Origin: Sindora glabra
Lineage: Eukaryota; Streptophyta; Magnoliopsida; Fabales; Fabaceae
DNA length: 64,000 bases
Assembly: GCA_020226215.1 (NCBI GenBank)
Contig: CM035226.1
Location: 90,110,895 to 90,174,894, forward strand
Direction: 5' to 3'
Both the position numbers and the translations under genes were made by a program. The stretch's first letter is position 1, and each line of letters begins with the position of its first letter. This document shows positions 38,390-50,622 of the stretch, piece after piece. The notes below the pieces were generated by a model. The model had not been told where the DNA came from, searched no databases, and worked only from the letters and a program-made list of their open reading frames with translations.

Positions 38390-40690
38390 CTCATCTTGTC
38401 ATTTCAGATCTCATGGCTTGAAGCCACTTTTTAGAGTCTAGCCCTTCAATAGCTTCTTGGTAAGTTGTGGACTCATCTTGATCCATGAGCAAAACATCAC
38501 CATTTTGAGTCACAAGAAATTCATATCTCTCGGGCTCATGGTGTATCCTACCAGGCTTACGTGGCTTTTGTATTACTTAAGCTAGTTCTTGAGTCACAAT
38601 ATCTTATGGTCTCTATACAGGCTCTATAACAGGTTTAGTGTTACTTTGTAAGTCTTGCACTTTTTCAATTTCTACTTTCCTCCCACAGTTTTTCTTAGAG
38701 ATAAATTATCTTTCAAGAAAAATACTAGTTTGTACAACAAACACTTTGCTTTCACAAGAATTGTAGAAATAGTATCCTTTAGTTTTCTCAGGATACCTTA
38801 CTTATCTAATTTGGGTCCAAGCTTATTAGAGACTTGATGTTTTACATAAGTCTCGCAACCCCAAATCTTCATAAAAGTTAAGTGAGGACATTTTCCAATC
38901 CACATCTCATATGGAGTTTTTTGAATCATTTTAGAGGGAACACGATTGAGCATAAAAAGAATTGTCTCTAGAGAATACTTCTAAAAGGAAATTGGAAGAT
39001 TTGTATGACTCATCATAAATTATACCATGTCTAACAAGGTACGATTCCTCCTTTTTGGAATACCATTCCATTGTGGTGTTTTAGGTGTAGTGAGTTATGA
39101 TACTATATCACACTCATTTAGATAGTCATCAAATTCTTGGCTTAAGTATTCTTCACCTCGATCTAATTAAAGTGTTTTAATACTTTTGCCAAGTTAGTTT
39201 TGCACTTCATTCTTGAATTCTTTGAGCTTTTCAAAGGATTTTGATTTGTGTTTCAAGATACACGTATTCATATCTACTAAAGTCATCAGTAAATATAATG
39301 AAGTATTGAAAATCTCTTTTAGTAGATAAACTAATAGGCCTACATACATTAGTATGTATGAGACTTAATAGATCATTAACCTTTTCACTTTGTTCAGTGA
39401 ATGAAGTTTTAGTCATTTTACCTAATAAACAAGATTCGCATATGATTCAAAATTAAATGAATCCAAGATTCCATCTTTATGGAGCTTTGATATGCACTTC
39501 TCATTTATATGGCCCAAATGACAATGCTAGAGATAGGTGGGATTTAAATCACTTAATTTAAATCATTTAGTGTCTATGTTATAGATAGACATTTCAAGAT
39601 CAAGAATATAGATTCTATTGAACATTTATGCACTGCAGTAAAATATTTCATTTAAATAAATTGAATAACTTTTGTCCTTTATTATAAATAAAAAACCTTT
39701 CTTGTCCAAACAAGAAATAGAAATAATATTCCTGTTAATAGTAGGCACAAAATAACAACCCTCTAATTCAATTACTAAATCAGAAGGTAAGGATAGATAA
39801 TATGTTTCTATAGCTAGGGTAGTAACTTTTGCTTCATTGCCAACTCATAGGTCTACTTCGCCTTTATCCAAAGTCTTATTCTTTTATAGTTCCTGCACAT
39901 TTATACACATGTGAGAACCATATCCAGTATCTAATACCCAAGATGTAAAAGTAAAAATATTAATTTCTATAACATAGATACCTAAAGTGGAAGTCTCATC
40001 TCTCTTCTTTTTTTTTAGATCTTCTAGATAAACCTTGCAGTTTTTTTTCCAATATCTGATTTGACCGCAATGGAAGCATGTCCCTTCCTTACCCTTTTGA
40101 ACCATCATTATGATATTGGGTTTAGCCTTTTACAAATTTTGTTTATTAGTTTTTAACATGCTTAATAGTTCTGGTAGTAGTTTGTTAATTTTATTCATGT
40201 TGTAATTCATGATAAATTAACCATAATTCTGAGGCAATGATTACAGAATTAAGTTAGTGGCCAATGTTTGGCCTAGTGGAACACCCAATCTCTCAAGGTT
40301 CTCAACATACCCAATCATTTTAAGTATATGAGGCCTAATAGGGTTTTCTTCTGCTAGCTTGCACTAAAACAATATTTTTGTCACCTCAAACCTCTCATGC
40401 CGAGCTTGATCTTCATAAAACTTCTTAAAATACTTAAGCTTCCATATTCTCATGTTGCTTCTGAAGCTCAGAGTCCATAGTAGCCAATATGAGATAACTG
40501 ATGTCTAATGCGTCATCATGATGCTTCTTATAAGCATCCTTTTAAGCCCGATGGGCATTAGCTTCAGGTTCTTGAGGAGCAGGTTCCTCTAGAACATATA
40601 TTTTTGCTTATGTTTGAGGATTATCCTCAAATTCTTGTACCAGTCCAAGATGTTTGTCCCATTCATTTTATCTTTCTTAAGGACCGATCG
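38390..40690 (-). pseudogene. Ty1/copia gag-PR-INT polyprotein, decayed and truncated at RT
   Basis: On the minus strand, gag is recognisable from about 40.68 kb (MNGTNILDWY; later GVPLGQTLAT). A zinc knuckle (CFHCGQIRYWKKNC, with Tyr in place of the usual His) and the protease site (WVLDTGYGSHMC) lie in 39884-40108. Integrase follows at 39231-39416 (IFTDDFSRYEYVYL), continuing to about 38.86 kb (DRGEEYLSQEFDDY, QWNGIPKRRNRT). The last recognisable part is the segment just before RT (DSKKWLQAMRSEMTR) at about 38.40-38.46 kb. RT, RNase H and the 3' LTR are missing. Stops and frameshifts occur throughout. Confidence 0.88.
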
Positions 40691-42510
40691 CAGTGATAAG
40701 TTATTTGATGTATTAGCTATTGATTATCTACAATAAAAATATACAAAGTAAGTATTACGTTTCAAACATTTAATAAGGTTTTTTATTAAATATACCTCAT
40801 ATTATTTTATTCAAATTAATAACCCTCACTATTAATTCAGAAAGTTATATTGTTTAGGCTTTCTAGTGGGCCAAGATCCACATTTCACTAAGCCTTAAGT
40901 CAGTATTGGCTAATCACTTAAAACTTAGTTATTTAGGTAGGCATCACTTGCCAATTATATCATATACAACTCTTGGATAGTTAGGTGAACAACACTTGTT
41001 CTAGTTTATCTTATGAACTAAAACCCAACTCTATGCCCCTAGGTCTCAATCTTATTGAGATATCCTAGTTAAATCGAATCCAATGTTTGATATTTGGATA
41101 TCACTATAATCTATTCATGTCTCACCAAAATAAACGACGTACTTTGCTTTGGCAAACTAACCTTATGTTGATCGAGGCCTTGACGAGTGCTAAACATTGG
41201 AAGACATCATTAATTATTATTGACTTAATATTTTAGATGAGGGATTTAAATTAATTATTATCAAATCTCGCCATAATCAGCCATTTATTCATGCATTATA
41301 ACTAGCATACATCATATAAAGTAAATGAATAAAATAGACTATTGCATATCATATATCAAGAAATGGATAAAAGTATCATATAGTTAGAACACATAGTAAA
41401 TGCATGCTCATTAATATTATCACATAATAAAGAAATCAAAATGTCACATAGTATAGCCCCAAAATTCTATTTTCTAATGATATTCATAAACTAACTCCTT
41501 AGCTTCTCCTCGTTCCAAGCCAAGATTGCTCCATTGTGATTACAATTTTATAATAGAAACCTTGAGTTACATTCGGGGGGAGTGAGATGAGAAGAGAATA
41601 TACATAAAAAAAATAGAAAAAGGCATGATACACAGGTAGTATTTAAAATCCATCCACAAAAACTCCAAAGGCCTATGCAACACGATCATGCATCATATGT
41701 AATAATTGTTAACAAATATATATGTAACAAGATAAGCAAGATAATTGACATATATATATATTTCATAACATAAATCATTAAAAATCTTGTTTTAGAATAG
41801 CATTTTATGAACAAAAATGATTTTTGAATGCTACGTAGAGTTAAATGAATTTAAATAGATCTAACTTTTTATGAATAAAAGCATTTTATGAGTAAAATCT
41901 CCTTTGTAGTTCCTAAACATATCTAGACAAGCTCAAATAAACTAGCATTCATGCATATACTTCATATATGAGTTTAGATTTATTTTAATCACATTAAACA
42001 AATTTAAATAGATCTACATATGAAGATAAATTTGAAAGTAATCACATTAATTATGTGTAGACTAGAATATGTACTTAAATGTAGAGTATATCACATATAC
42101 AAAACAAATTCGAGGATTCATGATATATGAGAAAACCCAGAATTAGACATTAATCCAGAACATATATATATCATACATATATAACAGCAGGTTAGATTGA
42201 TTCAATTACACATCTTATTGAACTAGTACCATGAATGTCTCGTATATATATATATATATCCATGTGATCAGAATCGAAATACAAATTATATATATCATAT
42301 ATATCTATGAAATTAGAACCAAAAATGAGTTTACATATATCGCATATATATCTGGTTCAAATGGAAATTGATTTGATATTTATTTATTATATAAACATTT
42401 ATTAAAACATGTAACTTTAATTTAAATTGAAATAGATTTGACATATGTTTATCATATAAATATTCATCAAAAGCGGTAAAGCACATAATCAGATTTATGG
42501 TTTTGCAACT
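40691..42510 (-). other. leader region of copia element 3
   Basis: Non-coding sequence between primer site and gag, with several short repeats of atatatcatatatat type near 42.15-42.35 kb and a recurring aaatttaaatagatcta motif near 41.84-42.03 kb. No gene seen. Confidence 0.5.
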
Positions 42511-42523
42511 TGCTCTGATACCA
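42511..42523 (-). other. primer-binding site of copia element 3
   Basis: Read on the minus strand it is TGGTATCAGAGCA, the initiator-tRNA-Met primer site, four bases after the LTR end (…AATCCA). Confidence 0.85.
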
Positions 42524-42527
42524 TTAT

Positions 42528-44149
42528 TGGATTTCAGATTAGCATACGCAGTGAAAATTAAAATTTTTTATCCAAATCCTACTAAGGATCCATACAAAAA
42601 GGCATAAATCAATGTTAGAGTTTTATCTTTTTATATGCTTGCATTCTTTCTGATCAAAACTTTGAAATACCGAGATAAATCACGAATCAAACGCCGACCA
42701 AAAGGCATAACATCTCTACGGTATCCACATAAAATGAACAATGACTTCTCACCCTCCACAAATCTGCTAGGATATATCTTTCTCACTAGGATTAGGATTA
42801 GTGTGTTTTTTTTGAGTGATTTAAGGTTTAATAGCAGCTAATGTGTATATGTTAAAGTGTTACCTTCAAGTTCCTTATATAGAACTAAGACATACCACAT
42901 TTCTAGTCCTACTAGGATAATGCTTTCAAAATTTTAATCTCACTTAACAATTATCACCTTATCCTTATTATAGAGAGAGCGAGGAGAGATAGAAATTATT
43001 AATTAATTATCTAATATTATCTTATAATATAATTATTTAATATTTAAATGACATATAGTTATCTTATATTAGAAAATAATATTATCTCATAATATAATTT
43101 TTTAATATTTAATTATATAATTATCTGATATTACTTTAATATAAAAAAATATATCATATGTATTATATGAAAATATATTATTATTTTAATAATATATATA
43201 TGTATGAAAATAAACTTAATCAATTATTGTCTCATTCCTACTCCTTTTGTGTGACTTTGTAAGTTCTTCTTACGTTGGTAATAACCCACTTATGGACTAT
43301 AGATAATGAGCAATATTTAGCCATATATCACTGCCACCTAAGTAGTAAAAAATATCTGTGACTCAATATTCACTTAATATATTTACAATATTTTACAACA
43401 TAATCTCTTTTGTAACGATATCTAAATCGAACTAGAGGCATGGAATGTATCATCCTTGTTGATATTCAATTTATGTTTCTTGATATTGAGTAGACTAACT
43501 TAAACAAATGATTAATATCTCATATTGATCCATTTGAGTATGGTTATGTATTTCTTAATCTCACTCAATCAAAGGACCTAAAGATATTATTCCTACTATG
43601 TAATAAGAATAAAATTTTCATTTATATCACTCACACTCCTCTGCATGATTTATGACACATCCAATTAACATCTTACAATATCTTGGTTAAAGGTGATACA
43701 GGACGACATCAAAGTGTGTGAGTACTCATATAGGGAACCGTAATGACTTAAGTCAAAGGACTACGTACATTATGGTCACGTGAGAATAATTAATGATATA
43801 TAACAATTCATGTAGTTTTCTCATTGTGGGCCAGTCCAGTACATCTGTTCACTAACAATGTACTTATGTATTGACTTGATATTTCATATCCATGATTTAT
43901 AATCATCAGTTACTATACATGTTAGTCTCGATATATTATTACTATCCTAATTGCAATAATACTTGATTAGGGGCATTTTAAGAATAGTAAAACTATTCGA
44001 GGGACAATTATTATATTAAGTTATAAATTATACAGATAAATAAAAAAATAAAGATATAATATAATAATTGCATTACTTGAAATAAAACATAATACATTGT
44101 GCATTATTACAATCATTTTTATGATTGGTTCCTAGGGTACACACTAACA
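42528..44149 (-). mobile_element. 5' LTR of copia element 3
   Basis: On the minus strand it begins TGTTAGTGTGTACCC and ends GAAATCCA, about 1.62 kb. Similarity to the family 1 LTRs includes the start, the ACCAATCAT block and ATGTGTCAtaaATCATGC. A TATATAAGG box on the minus strand (42881-42873) is the likely promoter. Confidence 0.8.
42873..42881 (-). promoter_or_regulatory. TATA box of the copia element 3 LTR
   Basis: TATATAAGG on the minus strand, about 350 bp before the LTR end, a normal place for the U3/R boundary. Confidence 0.45.
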
Positions 44150-44545
44150 ATTAGGTATTCTTATGTTTCATCTCTTAATATTCTCCTTTCTAATAAACCT
44201 ATGCTCTATTTTTCTGTGTTAGGTGCTAGTTTGAGATCCAATACGATTCTATGTTCTAAAGTCTCCACTTGTTCATTATCTTTTCTATTTACCTTAAGAA
44301 TTTTCTGATTTCATGTCAGGTGTATCCGCATTATAATAGTAAACTTTATTAGGTATTCTTATGGTTCATCTCTTAATATTCTCCTTTCTAATAAACCTAT
44401 GCTCTATTTTTCTGTGTTAGGTGCTAGTTTGAGACCTAATACGATTCTATGTTCTAAAGTCTCCACTTGTTCATTATCTTTTCTATTTACCTTAAGAATT
44501 TTCTGATTTCATGTTAGGTGTATCCGCATTATAATAGTAAACTTT
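44150..44545. repeat. 198 bp tandem duplication abutting an LTR end
   Basis: Copy 1 starts at 44150 (attaggtattctta) and copy 2 at 44348. They are almost identical, with only a handful of differences seen (for example atgtttcat/atggttcat, gagatccaat/gagacctaat, catgtcagg/catgttagg). Copy 1 begins exactly at the first base outside the LTR at 42528-44149. Non-coding; the near-identity implies a recent event. Confidence 0.9.
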
Positions 44546-45276
44546 ATTATATATGCCATTTTGGTCTTGTTCATGTTTTTCTAGACTTCACTAAAATAAT
44601 GCAAAAGGGATTATAGGAATCAAACACTATAATCATTATTAACATTTTATCACTTCACTTAATGGTACTAGATTTTTCAATATTTAGGGCATTAGATGCA
44701 CAATAACCCATGCATTCAATCATTATTACATGAAAATTAAACTTTTACAACCAATTCTAAGCGAAAATTCTCAATCATATTTAATAGTTGTTGTTTGATT
44801 AAGAATATTTAGAGATAAAGTGGTGCTTGAAAATGATTTGCCTTGCATATGTACATGATTTTGTGCTCATCCAAAAACTAAAGTATGAAAAGACCTTTAG
44901 AATTATATCTTATGAATTTAGGTTAGACCAAATGTTATCTTCATCTTCCACCAATCTCACATAAATTCAAACACAATTTTGTATAAAATGAAACACCAAA
45001 TAAGAATTTCATGTTATGTAACCCATGACATATCCATGATTGCATTCAACCATACATATCTTTTTCATAGTTTTGAGTGTAAAAATTTTGTTAGATGCAT
45101 TTACACTATTATAGTAAACTTTTTGAATTATCTCTAGAAGCGTTTTTCTTCTAGTATACGTTAAAGAGATAATAGTTTAGTCAAGCTTATTTGTACTTAA
45201 GGCTAAGTTATATTCAGAACATGTTCTAATAGCCATCTATAATTCCATATATTAATAATTGGTGAGTTCAAAGATT
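44546..45276. other. unassigned non-coding stretch
   Basis: AT-rich DNA with no recognisable gene or element. Confidence 0.5.
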
Positions 45277-45298
45277 GCTTGTTTGGTTGGATACATAG

Positions 45299-45301
<3 letters not shown>

Positions 45302-45346
<45 letters not shown>
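45302..45346. repeat. (TG)n microsatellite
   Basis: About 22 TG units just inside the proposed left end of the Harbinger element. Confidence 0.9.
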
Positions 45347-45349
<3 letters not shown>

Positions 45350-46439
45350 TGTGGTGTTGGTGTTAGTACTAATAGATATGGTTTTTCTTTATCTACCATA
45401 ATATTTATATCTTTTTTAAGATAAAATTATAATCTTTCAATTAAGATAAGGTTAATAAGAAAAGAACCTTAGAATGGTAAAGGTCAAAGCCATTTATTAC
45501 TAGTAACTTAGTTATTTTGTAGCCATAATCATAGCTATAATGAATGGCAATGACCTTAATGAACAAACTGATCCCAAGGATTGATTTCATTAATTGAATG
45601 TAGAGTTAATGCTAGTTATAATGTTATCCTTCTTGGATTTTTTTAAAATCTATTTATAGATATTCTAACTTAAGTAATATAAATGAAAAAAGTTAATTTT
45701 CAGTGTTTTAATTAAGTTGTATAGTGTTAATGATCAATTTCTATGATTCCCATATTGTTTTAGTGTTGCTTACCAAATATTTGAAGATTTGATTATTAAT
45801 TAATGTATAGTTCATTAATATCTTTGTTTTGGCTTACCTATTTGTTTGAATCACACTAACATTTTCCCTACAATGTCCATTTCTAAAACCAAATGTTATA
45901 ATATATGCTAGAATTTATTTTCATCTAATGCATGATCTTCTAGATTTGAATGGGTAGTTACTTGGATTGGTAAATTTTCCACTTGAAATCATTGGTGGGA
46001 TATGTTTAGAGTGAAATTTAGGTTTTGCTAATAAACTTCAATAACATTATTTAATCTAGTCACCTCTACATATGGTTTGTATACAAATTTAAGCATTAGT
46101 GATTAAAGTATTTTTATTTAGCAGTATAACTTTCTTAACTACATGTTGTTATCCTATAGCAATATTTGAATTTGATAATAACTTTATACTTTTTATGCTC
46201 CTTATATAATTAACATTTATCTTTTTTTTTGCATCCTAGTTTTACATGCCTTTTGTATTTTTTAGATGGATGATAAAAGTGATGAATACACCAATGCTAC
46301 AGTCATTGTTGCACTAGCTATAATGTTAGTAACAACAAGCATAGTAATTATAGAAACTATTAGAGCTTGATTACATACCTAGAAAACCTCATAATAATAG
46401 AGATTCTAAGAAGTTACAAAAGTAGCATTTTTTTGTAAA

Positions 46440-47435
46440 ACCAAAGAGAATTGCATTAATCAAATTCGAATGAGTATTACTACATTCTCTACCTTATGTA
46501 AGATTATTGGTACAAAAAAATATTTAAGTCTAACTTTGAACATGTCTAACAAGGAGCAATTTCTTATACTCCTACGTGGACATAATATGAGACTAAAAGT
46601 GATTTAAGATAAGTTTTATAGATCAATTGAAACTAAAAATAGGTATTTAAAAATTATTTTGAAGGCAATATTAAAGTTATATAAGGATTTTATAAAGGCA
46701 CCTCAAAATTCAACCTCTCTAGAAATAAAGGATAATTGAAGGTTTTATCGTTACTTTCATATAATTAGTTAAGCTTTGTCTTTATAATTTCTATTATTTT
46801 TTTATTTCAATAGGACTTCAATTATTTAAATTTAATGATAATCATTGGATTGTATTTAGGCAATAGATAGTACACAAATACGTGCTTCAATACTAAGTGA
46901 ACTTTAAGGGAGGTTTCATGGTCATAAAGGAAAAACAACATAAAATATACTTGTGACTATTAGATTTGACTTAAGGTTCGATTATATTTTAGCTGGTTAG
47001 GAAAGAAGTGCACTTTCAAGGCCTATGAGTTTTAAAATTTCTCAAAGTATTACATTATAAATAAAATTTTCTAGTTCAATATTTTCCTAAAATAAATGAT
47101 AATTTTTTTAGTAATCATTATCATATAGGGAAATATTATCTTGCCAATGCTAGATATTTGATCCAATAAGGAATTCTCTCCCTATGTCGTGGATTGTGAT
47201 ACCACTTGAATGAATTTAGAGGTTGTGTTCCTGAAAATGAAAAAGAATTGTTTAATCTCCTCCACTCTCCTTTGCACACCATAATCGAGAAAGGATTTAG
47301 TTTTCTTAAAAATGCATTTTTATTATGCTCGATGTTAAACCATTTTGGTTTTTTCAAACTTAAGTTGATGTTGTTTTGGCATGCTATATTACCTATACTT
47401 TTATTATACAAGTTGATGATCCAAATTAATTGATC
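46440..47435 (+). pseudogene. PIF/Harbinger transposase (DDE superfamily 4), decayed
   Basis: Plus-strand fragments follow the order of a Harbinger nuclease. There is an N-terminal helical region at about 46.46-46.75 kb (NMSNKEQFLILLRGHN, then IILKAILKLYKDFIKAP). The first catalytic region is at about 46.86-47.0 kb (IDSTQIRASI in place of the usual ALDGTH, then GRFHGHKGKTT and FDLRFDYILAG). The C-terminal part at 47.13-47.43 kb reads GKYYLANARYLIQ, then YHLNEFRGCVPENEKELFNL and IIEKGFSFLKNAF. Stops and frameshifts make it inactive. In the first catalytic block the sequence reads IDSTQ, keeping Asp but losing the neighbouring Gly-Thr-His context. Confidence 0.85.
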
Positions 47436-47769
47436 ATGTAAGCCATTCTTCGTAAAAATCCCCTTAATATCCTTGAAAATATCTATCAAATACCTCAATC
47501 AACACGAAAAGAAGAAAGAGACCAAAGTCATGAGTGGTCATAAAAACAAGATGAAATTTCATGTAGATGTGGAATGATTTTAGATGTAATAAGGGTTAAA
47601 CTTCTATATAATGTTTTAATCCTTGTTATATATTTGTAATATTTTCTTTTGTTAGCTATTTCAAAGTACTTTTGTTGAATGTTTGCTTTAAGATTTAAAA
47701 TATAAGATGGGTAGTATTTTGCTTTTTGAATGTATTCTAATTTCACTTCTTATCATATGCATATTTATG

Positions 47770-49730
47770 TTAATCTATTTGTAGAAAAATGAAAGGAAAG
47801 AAATAAAAGGGAAAGAGCTTTTTGTGGAATCCTAATATGAAACATTTGATGTTTCAAATTCTTGTTAAGGAGGCTAGACAAAGAAATAAGCCATTAAAGC
47901 TTTTTCATATGAAAGAATAGCTAAGGTAATTAACATGAAGTTCAATGTTGAATGCAAAACTGAACATGTTGATAATTGCTTAAAAACTCTAAAGAAGTCA
48001 TGAAACACTATCAACATATTAAAGGGGAAATATGGATTTTGTTGGGATGCTAATTTAAAGATGATAATGGTTGGACAAAATGAATATAATTAAGAAATTC
48101 TAGTATGGTTGCTTATCTCTCTTTTCTAAGCCATTTGATCATAGAATCTCCTATATCTTATTATAGATATTATATATTAAGCTAGAAAAATAATATAATT
48201 TTCTATATCTTGTTGCAAAAAGATATACATTTAAATGACTTATTTATCAGTGCACACTCAAAGATTAATCTTGTTATTTATTGATTTGAAAAAATTTATA
48301 TGGATTACCAGTATTACTATTATTATTATAGCATTATACACATAAGGAAATAATGTTGATAAAAGATATTGTATAATCTTTTCATCATGAATCTCTATTA
48401 GATGTCCTTGAATCATTAGGATTATTTGCAGTAAAGTTTTGAGTCTTATTATCAATTGCAGTACTAACATTTTATGTCATTAACGGTATAGTTAATACCA
48501 TAATAATGTTACATGATTACTTGTTGTTGCTTATGCTTATACCGCATTATGTTTTCTAAAGAATCTAAATTTGAAAGAGTGAGATATCCAATTGTAAACT
48601 CATTATCCAAAAGCTAGTTTGGTAGAATTAAGGTAATCAGTTGTTATGATCATGGATTGCATAAACTACTCGTTCTAGAGTTTACATAAGACAAATATTA
48701 TGAGAATACAGATCACACTTTACACAAGTATACCTTTATTTGAAAATAAGGAAAAATGGCATTTTAGTTGAATCATGTATAAAGCATTCAATGTCAAATC
48801 ACATCATAGCCATCACATTGCTTATTGTTTTAATAACAAGATCAATCTCCTATATCCTATTATAAATGCTCATTTGAAACATTTTTGTTAGAAAGATTAT
48901 ATAAAATGGGCCATGATATTTCTTTCTGTATCTTTACTTTACTACTCTCAAAGAAATAGAATAATCAATTTTTCTCATTTTAGGTGATAGAATGTTCAAC
49001 AAATAACAATACTTATCTATATTGTAATCCCTTATGTTATCATTGTTTGTAAAATTTAGTAACCTCTCAATATGGTCATAGTTTAATTATATTTTTCATG
49101 CATGACCAATTAGATTCATTTTTAACTAATTTATAATTTTCTTATCACATTTCATTTGATAGCATGTTGGTTTTATATTGATGACTACATTTTATACAAG
49201 CATATCCTACACATGAGAAATATTTGAACACGAAAATTGAGATATATGATAATATGTCAATAGTAGTTGGAAAAGATATAGCAACCAGAAGTTTTGCCAA
49301 TTCTTTAATAAATATTGATGCTGTTAATAATGAAGTTAATTTTATTAACATAGAAGATAAAATTTTTGAAGAAGGGATAGCTAGAAAAGCTATATCCTTA
49401 TGCCCACCATGAAAGTCTTAACGAAAGATGTTTCTCTCTTTAGTTTCCCTTGATAATTATGTTGAAGAAGTATCTAGACAATTGGGAGAATTGACAAAGG
49501 CCATTAAAAATCTTAGCCAACATCAATCGCATATGAATAAACTTAATGAAAAAGTGATGAAGTTAGAAGCCAAAGGTTTTGCACGATCTCTGTTAGGCAT
49601 TACCTTTAATCATTTAATGGAAAATGTTAATCCAGCCAAGGCATTTATTGCAAAAGATGACAATTTGAAAAAATTTTAGCTTGTGAACTTTTTTCAACAA
49701 AGAGAAAGTAACTTATAAGTTGTATTATAA
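47770..49730 (+). pseudogene. Myb/SANT-like Harbinger partner protein, decayed, probably two exons
   Basis: At 47.82-48.12 kb shifted frames read FLWNPNMKHLMFQILVKEAR, KFNVECKTEHVDN and LKMIMVGQNEYN, matching the Myb/SANT-like DNA-binding domain encoded by plant Harbinger elements. After about 1.1 kb without similarity (an intron or insertion), 49.20-49.68 kb continues with YLNTKIEIYDNMSIVVGKDI, AISLCPP, then DNYVEEVSRQLGELTKAIKN and an alpha-helical C-terminus. In this family the protein helps the transposase bind the ends and enter the nucleus. Same orientation as, and 0.3 kb downstream of, the transposase relic. Confidence 0.75.
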
Positions 49731-50622
49731 TCTATTGAGTTAGGAGAACTTTGCTATACTATAATCTTGGTACTTTATAAGTATAGATATGTTTAACTAT
49801 TAGTTAATTACTTAATGCAACTTGAAAAAGTATGTGAAATTTTCTAGAATCATTTACAAAAGGCAAATGATGTAATGTTGCACTACTTTTACATTCTAAT
49901 GAGAATTGTAAGTTTAATATAATTTGAAGAGAATTTGTAAGTTTTCCTATGTTTTCTTAACCATTCATTTCTTACATCATTGGAAACCATAATTTGTTTG
50001 ATTTTTGTTTGCATGATTTGAATAGAATTAGATGCAACGATATATTGAGACATGTTGGCTTTAGCATAGTGGTCATGTTTACTTTACTAATCCTTTGTTT
50101 TGGGTTTTAGGTAATCATTGCTGTTGACTACTTTTGTTGTTTATTTGTCAATGTCAAATTAAATTTTATAAACATGATCTTTTTAATATGGTTACATGTA
50201 TATATTTTGTTTGTAGTTATATGTTGACTTTTTTGTTAGAGTATAGTATTGTTGATATAGTCATCTAATAAAAGAAGGAAATTTTGTATTTTTTGAAATT
50301 TATAAAAAGTTCTAATTTTTTTTAAAAAAATATCTTTAAAATTATTTTCATGATATGAAATTTTTTATTAATGAGATTGTAAATAAGTAAATATAAAATT
50401 TTAATTTTTATGAGTAAATATTTATTATAAAATTATTTTTATAAAATTATATATATTTAGAAATTAAATTATTAGAAAAAATGAATTCTTTATGCATCAA
50501 GTATCAAAAAATGTTTTTTATTGATGCATTAAACAATAGAAAATTACTTTATTTTTTAGAAATATATTTTCCTAGGAAAGTATTTTTCAAAAATTTCATT
50601 TTTTCCCAAACTAAACGAAGCC

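Larger units (their letters stand above)
38390..44149 (-). mobile_element. Ty1/copia element 3, minus strand, 3'-truncated
   Basis: The order on the minus strand is LTR (44149-42528), primer site (42523-42511), leader, gag, protease, integrase, then abrupt loss of similarity at about 38390. The LTR is a diverged relative of the family 1 LTRs at 1079 and 30889. Confidence 0.85.
45277..50622 (+). mobile_element. PIF/Harbinger DNA transposon with both genes, decayed
   Basis: Two Harbinger genes lie in the same orientation. The right end (50622, followed by TAA) reads on the minus strand as GGCTTCGTTTAGTTTGGGAA, a typical PIF/Harbinger terminus. A left-end candidate GCTTGTTTGGTTGG at 45277 matches it with one mismatch and two single-base gaps. 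The 5.3 kb length suits an autonomous-type element. The left boundary and the TAA/TTA target duplication there are not certain. Confidence 0.65.

Noticed and set aside
45302..45346. (TG)n tract as a regulatory or recombination signal
   Set aside because: Simple microsatellite with nothing nearby to suggest a specific role.
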